Source of the DNA: CAZMNY01 sp964567745
GTDB taxonomy: Bacteria > Planctomycetota > Planctomycetia > Pirellulales > Pirellulaceae
DNA: 64,000 bases
Assembly: GCA_964567745.1 (NCBI GenBank)
Contig: CAZMNY010000022.1
Span: forward strand, 62,001-126,000
Direction of reading: 5' to 3'
The notes beneath the pieces are model-generated. The model was not told the origin of the DNA and made no database searches. It saw only the letters and a list, made by a program, of their open reading frames with translations. A program made the position numbers and the translations under genes. Of the stretch, positions 32,892 to 41,929 are shown one piece after another (the stretch's first letter is position 1; the number at the start of each line of letters is the position of its first letter).

Positions 32892-34715
32892 GTGTTCAGC
32901 TACCTCATCAAGACCGCCGGTGCCCGGATCGGCGCCCAATACAAACTCAATCCCGAGAAGCCGACGTTCATCGGGCGGGGTTTGGAATGCGACATCGTGC
33001 TCACCGATCCGCTCTGCTCAAGAGAGCACGCAGTCATCTACTGGGATGAGGACGCTTGGTGGCTGCAAGATGAAAAGAGTCGCAATGGGACTCAAGTCAA
33101 CGGCCAGAAAGCCGGCCTCGTTCAACTCGACTCGGGCGCGGTCGTGCAAGTCGGCTCGGCCGAGTTTCGCCTCGAGCTATCCGAGTCGCCACCGAAGAAG
33201 CGCGCCGATCTCTCGCAGACGATTATCCGCGACGCGTCGATGGCGGCCAGCGAGTCTCACGAAATCGGCGTCGATGCGCTGCTCCGTAATCCCGGGACCA
33301 TGACCGACTTTCTGGATCTCTATCACCTGAGTTTGAATTTGCTTGCCTGCCGCGATCCGGATGGCGTGACCCAAACGAGCCTCGAGGTTTTGCGGACGAG
33401 GACAAAAGCGTCCTTCGTCGGTTTTCTGTGGGTCGCCGACGATGGAACCTTGCGGCCGAAGTTGGTCATTCCAGAGAAGCAAGCGAAGGATTTTGAACTC
33501 AGCGATTCACTCACGTCGATTGTCACCGACCAGCGACACGCCGTGTGGGTTAAGAACGAGACGAACGACGCCTCGGCAAGCTTGAGAGAATTTGCCGATG
33601 CGATATGCGTTCCGCTGCTGCGTGATGAAAAACTGCTTGGAGCCATCCATCTCTATTTGGAGCAAGGAAGTTTCTCGCAAGGCGAGTTCGATTTTGCTGT
33701 CTCGGTGTCCAACATGGTCGCCGCCGCGCTCGTCAGCGCCCGCGAACAAGCGACTTTGACGGCGGAACACCAGCGACTGATGAATAGCACCGCCTCGGCG
33801 AACGAGTTGATCGGCGAGAGCAAGCCGATGATCGACCTGAAAAGCCGCATCAGCCGCATTGCCCAAGCGACCGGCTGCGTTCTGATTCGAGGCGAAAGCG
33901 GAGCGGGAAAGGAGTTAGTCGCCCGCGCCGTTCATCGCGAGGGTTCGCGAGCGGATCGGCCCATGCTTTGTGTCAACTGCGCCGCCATCCCTCGAGAACT
34001 GATGGAGAGTCAGTTGTTCGGGCATAAAAAAGGTTCCTTCACCGGTGCCGACAAAGACCATGTCGGCTGGTTTGAGCAGGCCGACGCGGGGACGTTGCTT
34101 CTGGATGAAGTCGGCGAGATGACGCTCGACGGTCAAGCGAAATTGCTGCGGATCATGGAGGGCCATCCGTTTCTTCCCGTCGGCGGCTCGAAAGAAGTTG
34201 TCGTCGACGTGCGGATCATCGCGGCGACTAACCGCGACTTGGGTGATTTCGTCCGAGAAGGTAAGTTCCGCGAAGACTTGTATTATCGGATGAGCGTTTT
34301 CGAACTTTACATTCCACCGCTTCGCGATCGGGGCGAGGATATCGAGCGACTGGTCAATCACTTTTTGGAGCACTTCAAACATCAGCATGGACGCCGATCG
34401 TTAGTGCTCGGCGACTCCGCGAGGGAAAAGTTGCTCTCCTACAATTGGCCCGGCAACGTGCGGCAGTTGAGAAACGTGATGGACAGCGCCGTGGTGATGG
34501 CGCTGGGCGACGAGTTGCGACCGGCCGATTTCGGACTTCGCGATGTCGGCGGGGGTCAAGGACTTGATACTCTGAACATCGACGAGTGGGAAAAGAAGTT
34601 GATCAAGGAGGCCATTTCCCGCACGAATAACAGCGTACCGGAAGCGGCGAAATTGCTCGGAATCGGCCGAGCAACTCTATATCGAAAGATCGAAGAGTAC
34701 GGCATCGAAAGATGA
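32892..34715 (+). CDS. Sigma-54-dependent activator with FHA and GAF domains
   Basis: About 607 aa from GTG at 32892; an upstream ATG at 32817 would add 25 residues with no domain match. The FHA domain comes first (FIGRGLECDIVLTD, SREHAVIYW, SRNGTQVNG). A GAF domain (about 135-285) follows. The AAA+ domain has Walker A GESGAGKE, the sigma-54 loop as GSFTGA (Ser for the usual Ala at position two), Walker B TLLLDEVGEM and the Arg-finger region FREDLYYRMSVFEL. A Fis helix-turn-helix (AAKLLGIGRATLYRKIEEYG) closes it. So an ATP-driven enhancer-binding protein whose input is probably a phosphothreonine partner via FHA. Its stop overlaps the next gene's ATG by 4 nt. Confidence 0.92.
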   Translation: MFSYLIKTAGARIGAQYKLNPEKPTFIGRGLECDIVLTDPLCSREHAVIYWDEDAWWLQDEKSRNGTQVNGQKAGLVQLDSGAVVQVGSAEFRLELSESPPKKRADLSQTIIRDASMAASESHEIGVDALLRNPGTMTDFLDLYHLSLNLLACRDPDGVTQTSLEVLRTRTKASFVGFLWVADDGTLRPKLVIPEKQAKDFELSDSLTSIVTDQRHAVWVKNETNDASASLREFADAICVPLLRDEKLLGAIHLYLEQGSFSQGEFDFAVSVSNMVAAALVSAREQATLTAEHQRLMNSTASANELIGESKPMIDLKSRISRIAQATGCVLIRGESGAGKELVARAVHREGSRADRPMLCVNCAAIPRELMESQLFGHKKGSFTGADKDHVGWFEQADAGTLLLDEVGEMTLDGQAKLLRIMEGHPFLPVGGSKEVVVDVRIIAATNRDLGDFVREGKFREDLYYRMSVFELYIPPLRDRGEDIERLVNHFLEHFKHQHGRRSLVLGDSAREKLLSYNWPGNVRQLRNVMDSAVVMALGDELRPADFGLRDVGGGQGLDTLNIDEWEKKLIKEAISRTNNSVPEAAKLLGIGRATLYRKIEEYGIER

Positions 34716-35722
34716 ACGGGTCATCGCGATACTTGCCTCCTTTTGAACCGCTTGCCTGGCTGAAAGGCGGCAATCGGCAAACCATCGTCGGCACCTACTG
34801 GCCAGGCGAAAGGTATTCGCGATCCACGACCTTGCACCAAGTTGAACTCAGCGGCGGCGATCAACTCGTCATGCACGACGAGCCGCCAGAAACTTGGCGC
34901 GAAGGTCAGCGAGTCGCGGCGATTTTCCATGGTCTCGGAGGATCCCATCGATCGCCCTATGTGATCCGCACGGCGAGCAAATTGCGTTCGCGCGGCATTC
35001 GGACTGTCTGTGTTGACATGCGAGGATACGGAAGCGGAGTCGATCTGGCCGCCAAGCCGGGGCACGCGGGGCGCAGCGAAGACGCGGCCGCGGTCGTCAT
35101 TCGCCTCGCCGAGCTCTTTCCGAGTTCGCCATTGACGCTTGTCGGGTTTTCGCTCGGCGCCAACATCGTCCTTAAGCTGGCGGGCGAAACCGGCACCGAG
35201 ACACTGGGCAATCTCGATTCATGTTGGGCCGCGAGTCCGCCAATCGATATCGCTCAGTGCGCCGCCAACATGAGGCAGAAGAGTCGCCAAGTTTACTCGC
35301 GAGCGTTTTTGCGAAATCTCATTCGGCAAGTTCGAAAACAACGGCGGCGGTATGAGGAGATTCGGCAAATCGAACTTCATCCGATGCCCAGATTCGTCGA
35401 TGAGTTCGATGACCGTTTCACCGCACCGCTCTCGGGCTTTCGCGATGTGCATCACTACTATGCGGAAGCCAGCTCGGCACCGCTGCTGCGAAACATCACC
35501 ATTCCCACGCAGATCATCGCCGCTCATGACGACCCCATCGTGCCTATCGACGCTTTTCAAACCGTCGAGGTCTCCGACACGGTTCATTTGCACACCACCG
35601 AATCAGGCGGCCACCTTGGTTACGTCGGGCGACAATCGATCGATCCCGACCGACGGTGGCTCGACTGGCGCGCCGTCGATTGGGTTCTTGAGCAAGGGTT
35701 ACGCGCCGCGGAGAAGCAGTAG
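34712..35722 (+). CDS. YheT-family alpha/beta hydrolase
   Basis: 336 aa of the AB-hydrolase YheT/UPF0017 family (eukaryotic ABHD1-3 relatives). Family markers: the N-terminal FEPLAWLKGGNRQTIVGTYW, the oxyanion HGLGGSHRSPYV, the VDMRGYGSG strand, nucleophile elbow GFSLGANIVLKLAGE, AHDDPIVP (Asp) and SGGHLGYVG (His). Eukaryotic homologues hydrolyse phospholipids or acylglycerols; the bacterial role is unsettled. ATG at 34712 overlaps the activator's TGA by four bases, so the two are translationally coupled. The hydrolase may lie in the same physiological pathway as that regulator. Confidence 0.9.
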   Translation: MNGSSRYLPPFEPLAWLKGGNRQTIVGTYWPGERYSRSTTLHQVELSGGDQLVMHDEPPETWREGQRVAAIFHGLGGSHRSPYVIRTASKLRSRGIRTVCVDMRGYGSGVDLAAKPGHAGRSEDAAAVVIRLAELFPSSPLTLVGFSLGANIVLKLAGETGTETLGNLDSCWAASPPIDIAQCAANMRQKSRQVYSRAFLRNLIRQVRKQRRRYEEIRQIELHPMPRFVDEFDDRFTAPLSGFRDVHHYYAEASSAPLLRNITIPTQIIAAHDDPIVPIDAFQTVEVSDTVHLHTTESGGHLGYVGRQSIDPDRRWLDWRAVDWVLEQGLRAAEKQ

Positions 35723-35865
35723 CCGCCGAGCCGTGATCGCATTTCATCGTCGCCGTTTGTAGATTCGCTCGCTCGTGCACGTTAGATTGGTGTCCAATGA
35801 ATGCTAGACGAGTATCTCAAGAAGACGACATCCCGAAAGCACCTTACGAAAAGGCATCAAGAACA

Positions 35866-37152
35866 ATGCGGAGCAGCAATTTGTTTGAAAGGCGGAGGCC
35901 CACGCTTCTGCTACTAGCATTTGGACTAGTCGTTTCTTGCCTTCATGCGAACGACGCGACGGGACAAGAGTGGACACGATTTCGCGGCCCCAACGGTACG
36001 GGCGTCAGCAAGACCGTTTTTGCGGATTCGTTCAAGCCGAGCGACTTCGCGTGGAACGTCAAGCTGCCAGGAATTGGCCACTCGTCGCCTGTCGTCTGGG
36101 GAGATCGCGTCTTTCTTTTGAGTGCCGATCCGCAAACCGCCACGCGTCATATGCTCTGCATCAACGCGAAGACTGGAAAAACAATCTGGACGCGCGAGTA
36201 CGAATCTGAAGCTCATCACCTCCACACCCGAAGTAGCTTCGCGTCGTGCACGCCGACGGTCGATAGTGAGAGGGTCTATGTCGCTTGGTCGACGCCCAAA
36301 GAGACAACACTGCTCGCATTGGACCACGACGGAAAAGACGTTTGGCGAATTAACCTCGGTCGCTGGGTCAGCCAACACGGGTTCGGCACGTCGCCGATGC
36401 TGTACAAAGACCTGATCATTCTGAACAACTCGCAACAGGCCAACCAATTAAAGGAAGGCGTAGAGCCGGGCAAGAGTTTCATGATGGCGTTCAATCGCAA
36501 GACCGGCAAAGAGGTCTGGCGGACTCCGCGAAAAAGCGTCAACGTCTGTTACAGCGTGCCTTGCATTTACACCCCCGAAGGCGGCAAGCCCGAGTTACTT
36601 CACACCACGACGGGCAACGGCGTCTATAGCCTTGATCCGTTGACGGGCAAAGAGAACTGGGCCGTCGCCGACGCCATTCGATTGCGATGCGTGAGCTCGC
36701 CGATCGTCGCCGGCGGTCTCGTGTTCGGCTCGACCGGATCGGGTGGCGGCGGGAACTACGTTGTTGCGGTCAAGCCGGGCAAGGAAGCCGAAGTTGTTTA
36801 CAAAGTCGAACAACCGGCGCCTTACGTGCCGTCAATCCTGAACAAGAACGGAACACTGTTTCTCTGGTGGGACAAAGGCGTCGTTCAGTGCATTGATGCG
36901 GCAACCGGCGACAGGCATTATCGTCAGCGAATTGGCGGCGGGTTTTCCGGCTCGCCGATTTTGGCGGGAGACAAGGTCTACTGCATCCGCGAAGACGGCG
37001 TGCTGATAACGATTGCTGCGGAAAAGAAGTTTCGTTTGCTAGGCGAGTCGCCGCTTGGCGAAGACAGCCGAGCCACGCCGGCGGTTTCCGGAAACCGGAT
37101 GTTCCTCCGCACCAATTCCCGCTTGATCTGCGTCGAAGCCGAGGCGACCTAG
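35866..37152 (+). CDS. Secreted PQQ-type beta-propeller protein (BamB-like)
   Basis: About 428 aa from ATG at 35866, which places a signal peptide at the N-terminus (RRPTLLLLAFGLVVSCLHA); ATG at 35797 is possible. The mature protein is made of PQQ-like propeller repeats with W-docking motifs (INAKTGKTIWTREYES, LDHDGKDVWRINLG, FNRKTGKEVWRTPRK, LDPLTGKENWAVAD and IDAATGDRHYRQRIGG). WTRFRGPNGTGVS at the mature start is the stereotyped planctomycete version. No dehydrogenase catalytic residues are obvious, so a scaffolding role in the periplasm is more likely than a quinoprotein enzyme. It stands alone between the YheT and 5-oxoprolinase genes. Confidence 0.88.
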   Translation: MRSSNLFERRRPTLLLLAFGLVVSCLHANDATGQEWTRFRGPNGTGVSKTVFADSFKPSDFAWNVKLPGIGHSSPVVWGDRVFLLSADPQTATRHMLCINAKTGKTIWTREYESEAHHLHTRSSFASCTPTVDSERVYVAWSTPKETTLLALDHDGKDVWRINLGRWVSQHGFGTSPMLYKDLIILNNSQQANQLKEGVEPGKSFMMAFNRKTGKEVWRTPRKSVNVCYSVPCIYTPEGGKPELLHTTTGNGVYSLDPLTGKENWAVADAIRLRCVSSPIVAGGLVFGSTGSGGGGNYVVAVKPGKEAEVVYKVEQPAPYVPSILNKNGTLFLWWDKGVVQCIDAATGDRHYRQRIGGGFSGSPILAGDKVYCIREDGVLITIAAEKKFRLLGESPLGEDSRATPAVSGNRMFLRTNSRLICVEAEAT

Positions 37153-37206
37153 GCCTCAGGGAAGATCGCCGCAACGACAATCGCGAGAAGAAAGCCAAGC
37201 CACAGA

Positions 37207-40200
37207 GTGTCGAGTGGAAACCAACAGCCGGAACCGAAGTGGCGGTTTTGGATCGATGTCGGCGGCACATTTACCGACTGTGTGACGCTCAGCCCCGACG
37301 GCAATCGCCAGCACGACAAGACGCTGTCGTCTGGAGTGGTAAAGGGCGACATCGACCGGTGGCTCGACGATCACACGTTTCTCCAGGCGACGAGCCGGGT
37401 CGACGCCGATGGGTTTTGGGACGGCTACGACTGTCGTCTGATTGACGTCAACGGTGATGTTGTCCATCAGAGCCGAGTCGGGTTGCATTGTGGCGGCGAG
37501 ATTTCGTTGGCGGCGGGCGATCATCGCGGCACCGAGTCTCTGCGGGATGTCCGCAACGCGGCGACTCGATATGAACTGAGCCACGATGACGGTGCCGCGA
37601 TTCTCGCAATACGCCGGATGCTTCAGTTACCCCTCGCCGAACCGTTGCCGCCCGCCGATGTTCGACTTGGCACGACTCGAGGCACGAATGCCCTGCTCAC
37701 TCGCAGCGGTGCGAAGACGGCGCTCTTAATCACGCGTGGTTTTCGCGACCTGCCGCTGATCGGCAATCAAGATCGGCCAAGACTCTTCGATCTAAACATT
37801 GTCAAACCGGAACCGCTCCATTCCGCGGTCTGCGAAGTCGACGAGCGAATCGACCGAGACGGCAAGGTCCTCAAACCGCTCGATAACAATGCGATTCGAA
37901 GTGAACTTGAGCGGCTGTTACGCGACGGCATCGAGTCGGTGGCGATCTGTTTTCTGAACGCCTATCGCAATCCGGTTCACGAGGTTGAAGCCGCCGAAAC
38001 CGCCAGCCAAGTCGGCTTCGCGCATGTCACGCGATCGCAAGCCGTCTCGCCTCTCGTGAAACTCGTGGCCCGCACGGATACGTCGATCGTCGACGCCTAC
38101 CTCAACCCCAAACTTCGCAGCTATGTCGACCGACTTGGCGAAACGCTTGTCGCCGGCGGCCAACCGACTGACAGGCACCGTTCGCAACTCAGACTGCTCG
38201 CTTCCTCGGGCGGCTTGGTTTCCGGCTCGGCTTTTACCGGCAAAGACAGCATCCTCTCGGGGCCGGCTGGCGGAGTCGTCGGCTTCAGTCGCGCCGCGAA
38301 CGCAGCAGGTTTCACGCGAGCAATCGGGTTCGACATGGGCGGCACAAGCACCGACGTGTCTCGCTATAGCGGACGGCTGGAACGTCGAGGCGAAACGATC
38401 AAAGCGGGCGTCCGCATCGTCGCGCCGATGCTGGCCATCGAGACGATCGCGGCCGGAGGAGGATCAGTCTGCCTATTCGACGGCGTTCGATTGACCGTTG
38501 GACCGGAGAGCGCCGGCGCCGATCCGGGTCCGGCTTGCTATGGTCGCGGCGGTCCGCTGACTGTCACGGATATGAATCTTTGGCTCGGCCGCCTTCCACA
38601 ACAACAATTCCCTTTCCCTCTCGACCGAAAAATCGTGGGTGAGCGACTTGAGTCGCTTTGTAAAGCGATTCGGGAATCGTCGAACACAACGTACACGCCC
38701 GAGAAGCTTGCCGAGGGATTCTTGAGAGTGGCTAACGCCAACATGGCCCGCGCCATTCGATCCATTTCACTGGCCGAAGGATATAGCCCGACTGACCACG
38801 TGTTAGCTGCGTTCGGCGGCGCGGCGCCTCAGCATGCGTGCGCCGTAGCCGACGAACTCGGCATGACTCAGATTCTCATTCACCCGCTCGCCGGAGTCCT
38901 CAGCGCTTGGGGAGCGGGGATGGCGGACATCGTCCAATACGCGGAACAAGCGGCCTATGCGCCGGCTGAGTCGATGGACGAGGTCGCGCGGACTCAAATT
39001 TTCGACAAGCTTGCCGAACAGGCAACGCAAGCCGCGATACGTGAGGGCGCCGAGCTTGAGCGGATTGAATGCTTGCCTTGGCTCGATGTCCGCTATCAAG
39101 GCGTTGACGCCGCGCTGAGCCTGCTCGTTGGCGATGAGCCGTTGACGGTTCAGTTCGAACGCGAACACAAAAGGCGGTACGGTTATATCCAACCATCTCG
39201 CTCGCTTGAAATCGTGGCGTTGCGAGTCGAAGCGATCGGCCACAGTGATCAATCGGCACCCGCATCCGAACGGCAAAAGCGCCGAACAGAAGCCGCGCGA
39301 ATTGGAGAAGTCTCGACCTATTTTGAAAACAAACGGGTCGACGCCAATCTGTACGATCGAGCTTCGTTCGCTCCAGGAGCCAGTGTCGCCGGACCTGCAA
39401 TCATCATCGATTCGTCCTCAACGATCGTCGTCGAGCCTCAATGGGAAGCCGTTGTCCTCGGGCAAGGTGAGTTGTTGCTCGAACGTGTTTGCCAGGCTCG
39501 ACGATCTCACGGCACGCCATCGACAGAACTCTCCTGCGCCGACCCAATCCAGCTTGAGGTCTTCAACAATCGCTTTGCCGCCATTGCGGAACAAATGGGA
39601 ATCGCCCTCCGCAACACGTCGGTAAGCGTCAACGTAAAAGAACGCCTCGACTTCAGCTGCGCGCTCTTCACCCAGGACGGCGGCCTGGTCGTCAACGCAC
39701 CTCACATCCCCGTTCACCTTGGCGCGATGGCGGAGACGGTGCGCTGTGTCTTGCAGGACCATCCCGACCTCGAGCCGGGCGATGTTGTGATCACAAACGA
39801 TCCCTATCGAGGCGGGTCGCACTTGCCCGACGTGACCGTGGTCACACCTGTCTTTCAATCGACTCCCTCAAAACGAAACCTGCTCTTTCTGACCGCCAGC
39901 CGAGCTCATCACGCCGAAATCGGCGGCTCGACGCCCGGCTCGATGCCGCCGCTCTCGACTCATCTGGTTGAAGAGGGCGTACTGCTCAAGAGCTTTAAAG
40001 TCGTCAAAGCCGGCGCGCCGCAACTAGACGAGTTGACTCGCCGGCTGACTTCGGGCCGCTTCCCGTCTCGCGCGGTGGAGCAAAACGTCGCCGATGTGAA
40101 CGCCCAGATTGCCGCCAATTGGCTGGGCGCCGAAGCACTTGGTGCGCTGATGGAGGACTACGGAGTCGGCGTCGTGCAAACGTACATGCACCACATCCGC

Positions 40201-41118
40201 AGAGCCGCCGCGAAAAAGACTCGACAAGCAATCGCCCGCATGCCGGATGGCGTGCGAGCGTTTCGCGATCACTTGGATTCGGGCGAGCAAATCAGCGTGG
40301 AGATGACGATCAACGGTGACTCTATGAAGCTCGACTTCAGCGGCACGGATGCGGTGTCGCCGAGCAATCTGAACGCGAACCGCGCCATTGTCTCGGCTGC
40401 GGTCATGTACTGCCTGCGTTGCATACTTGCCGAGGATATTCCGCTCAACCAAGGCGTTCTCGAACCGGTCGAACTTCACATTCCGCAGGACTGCTTGCTT
40501 CAACCGGAGCGATCCGACGAGCCGGAGCTGTCGCCCGCGGTTGCTGGTGGTAACGTCGAGACATCTCAGCGCATCGTCGACGTCTTGCTCGGCGCCTTCG
40601 GTGTTGCCGCGGCCAGCCAGGGGACGATGAACAACGTGCTGTTTGGAGACGATTCGTTCGGTTACTACGAAACCATTTGCGGCGGCGCGGGTGCGACGAC
40701 AACAGCCGACGGCGCAAGCGGCGTGCACACCCACATGACCAACACGCGTATCACCGACCCCGAGGTTTTTGAGCAGCGGCTGCCGGCGAGGTTACTCGAG
40801 TTTTCCATTCGAGCTGGCTCGGGCGGAGACGGCGAGCACCGAGGAGGAGACGGCGTGGTCCGCCGGTTTGAGTTTCTCAAGCAACTCGAGCTTTCGATTC
40901 TGTCGCAACGACGAGGTCCCTATCAGCCGTATCCGATCAACGGCGGCCACCCAGGCGAACTCGGCTGCAATCAGTTGGTCCGAGCCAACGGGAGTATTGA
41001 AACGCTGCCGGCGATCGCACAAACTTCGGTCGACGTCGGCGACCAGCTGACGATCGAAACGCCCGGCGGCGGCGGTGCGGGCGGGCCGGTCGCAGATGGT
41101 GTCCGCTCTCAAGATTGA
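37207..41118 (+). CDS. Fused hydantoinase A/B, 5-oxoprolinase family
   Basis: 1303 aa, cytosolic, ATP-dependent. Residues ~12-700 are the HyuA half: WIDVGGTFTDCV (phosphate-binding loop), RLGTTRGTNALLTR, VVARTDTSIVDAYLNP-type segment, GFDMGGTSTDVSRY and AGGGSVC. Residues ~775-1290 are the HyuB half (LEVFNNRFAAIAEQMG, SCALFTQDGGLV, ITNDPYRGGSHLPDVTV, HHAEIGG, GGNVETSQRIVDVLLGAFG). The eukaryotic and many bacterial 5-oxoprolinases are fused in this order and hydrolyse pyroglutamate to glutamate. The annotation rests on the fusion; an acetone or hydantoin substrate is less likely. Start is GTG at 37207. The 3' end overlaps the convergent broken gene by 10 nt. Confidence 0.9.
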   Translation: MSSGNQQPEPKWRFWIDVGGTFTDCVTLSPDGNRQHDKTLSSGVVKGDIDRWLDDHTFLQATSRVDADGFWDGYDCRLIDVNGDVVHQSRVGLHCGGEISLAAGDHRGTESLRDVRNAATRYELSHDDGAAILAIRRMLQLPLAEPLPPADVRLGTTRGTNALLTRSGAKTALLITRGFRDLPLIGNQDRPRLFDLNIVKPEPLHSAVCEVDERIDRDGKVLKPLDNNAIRSELERLLRDGIESVAICFLNAYRNPVHEVEAAETASQVGFAHVTRSQAVSPLVKLVARTDTSIVDAYLNPKLRSYVDRLGETLVAGGQPTDRHRSQLRLLASSGGLVSGSAFTGKDSILSGPAGGVVGFSRAANAAGFTRAIGFDMGGTSTDVSRYSGRLERRGETIKAGVRIVAPMLAIETIAAGGGSVCLFDGVRLTVGPESAGADPGPACYGRGGPLTVTDMNLWLGRLPQQQFPFPLDRKIVGERLESLCKAIRESSNTTYTPEKLAEGFLRVANANMARAIRSISLAEGYSPTDHVLAAFGGAAPQHACAVADELGMTQILIHPLAGVLSAWGAGMADIVQYAEQAAYAPAESMDEVARTQIFDKLAEQATQAAIREGAELERIECLPWLDVRYQGVDAALSLLVGDEPLTVQFEREHKRRYGYIQPSRSLEIVALRVEAIGHSDQSAPASERQKRRTEAARIGEVSTYFENKRVDANLYDRASFAPGASVAGPAIIIDSSSTIVVEPQWEAVVLGQGELLLERVCQARRSHGTPSTELSCADPIQLEVFNNRFAAIAEQMGIALRNTSVSVNVKERLDFSCALFTQDGGLVVNAPHIPVHLGAMAETVRCVLQDHPDLEPGDVVITNDPYRGGSHLPDVTVVTPVFQSTPSKRNLLFLTASRAHHAEIGGSTPGSMPPLSTHLVEEGVLLKSFKVVKAGAPQLDELTRRLTSGRFPSRAVEQNVADVNAQIAANWLGAEALGALMEDYGVGVVQTYMHHIRRAAAKKTRQAIARMPDGVRAFRDHLDSGEQISVEMTINGDSMKLDFSGTDAVSPSNLNANRAIVSAAVMYCLRCILAEDIPLNQGVLEPVELHIPQDCLLQPERSDEPELSPAVAGGNVETSQRIVDVLLGAFGVAAASQGTMNNVLFGDDSFGYYETICGGAGATTTADGASGVHTHMTNTRITDPEVFEQRLPARLLEFSIRAGSGGDGEHRGGDGVVRRFEFLKQLELSILSQRRGPYQPYPINGGHPGELGCNQLVRANGSIETLPAIAQTSVDVGDQLTIETPGGGGAGGPVADGVRSQD

Positions 41119-41544
41119 TCGGCGTGGGCGAGCACAATTTCGTGTAGCGTCTTTTCATGTTCGAGGATCGCCTTCGCCGACAATTTGAAATTCTTCTTGG
41201 GCGATCCCTCGAGGGTCCAGGTAAAGCCTCTCCAAAGAACGAGCACGGCTGGTCCATTGGCAATGCCTTGACGCGGCTGAGGAGATCTTGGGCGTAGGCA
41301 ACCATGGACGTCGTCGCCTTGAGGTCGACATTGTCGACGGCCGAATCGGCCAACTCATCGCCGATCCACCTGCCATGAAACGCCGCAACATCCTGCACCG
41401 CGTGGCGTCTCATCTTGCGAGCTCGACGTTTGTCCGCTGGCGTCGGCTTCTTAACTTGCAGATTCGGCGAGTTGATTAGCCAACTGCAGATCGGCCAAAA
41501 ACAATGCGAGTCGGGAGAGTAGAGGCGTTTGCCGGGATCTTCAA
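41109..41544 (-). pseudogene. Frameshifted small gene, unknown family
   Basis: Read on the minus strand. The middle is clear from ATG at 41413: MRRHAVQDVAAFHGRWIGDE through VAYAQDLLSRVKALPMDQP. There the frame must shift by one missing base (near 41243, CCG-TGC) to continue as VLVLWRGFTWTLEG and SPKKNFKLSAKAILEHEKTL, ending HADQS at 41109. Upstream, protein-like text continues in other frames (LLSRLALFLADLQLANQLAE and VKKPTPADKRRARK), and a start at TTG 41544 would sit 18 nt after the preceding gene. Up to three frame changes suggest decay rather than one sequencing error; the upstream part is less certain. The family is unknown to me. Confidence 0.55.
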
Positions 41545-41562
41545 CTAGATCGAATGAGTTGG

Positions 41563-41805
41563 TCAGGCAGGTGGAAAAGAAGCGGCAGAACTCAGTAAGT
41601 GCTCTTTGGCCGGTCGCGCGTCCGGCAGGATGTTCATAAAGTGCTCGGCGATCCAGCGTTCGGCCGCATCGGGCAACGTCGAATAATCGTGGGCCGTTTC
41701 GAATTGCACGAGGCCTTTGCCGACCGCCTTGCCCATCCAGGTCAGCAGTAAGTGGCTACGCTTTTGCAAGTCGACAGCGTGTTCGAGGTCCTGCCCATTC
41801 AACAT
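41563..41805 (-). CDS. Small hypothetical protein (80 aa)
   Basis: 80 aa, cytoplasmic, no signal peptide and no recognised domain. It is helical and mixed-charge: LEHAVDLQKRSHLLLTWMGK, then FETAHDYSTLPDAAERWIAE. ATG at 41805 has GGA at a suitable distance. It lies downstream of the DUF4175-like gene (124-nt gap) and 18 nt upstream of the broken gene's possible start, so the three may form one minus-strand transcript. Composition and codon use resemble neighbouring real genes, which is the main support. Confidence 0.6.
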   Translation of the reverse strand: MLNGQDLEHAVDLQKRSHLLLTWMGKAVGKGLVQFETAHDYSTLPDAAERWIAEHFMNILPDARPAKEHLLSSAASFPPA

Positions 41806-41929
41806 GGCAAATCCGTCTCAATGGGTTGAGCTTTCTGTCCGTCCGCTGACTTCAGACCTGTCAGTTCATCGTGCGCTTCGCGCCGAGCTGGTCATTAGAG
41901 AGTCGATGTGTCGGTCGACTCGAGTCGGC

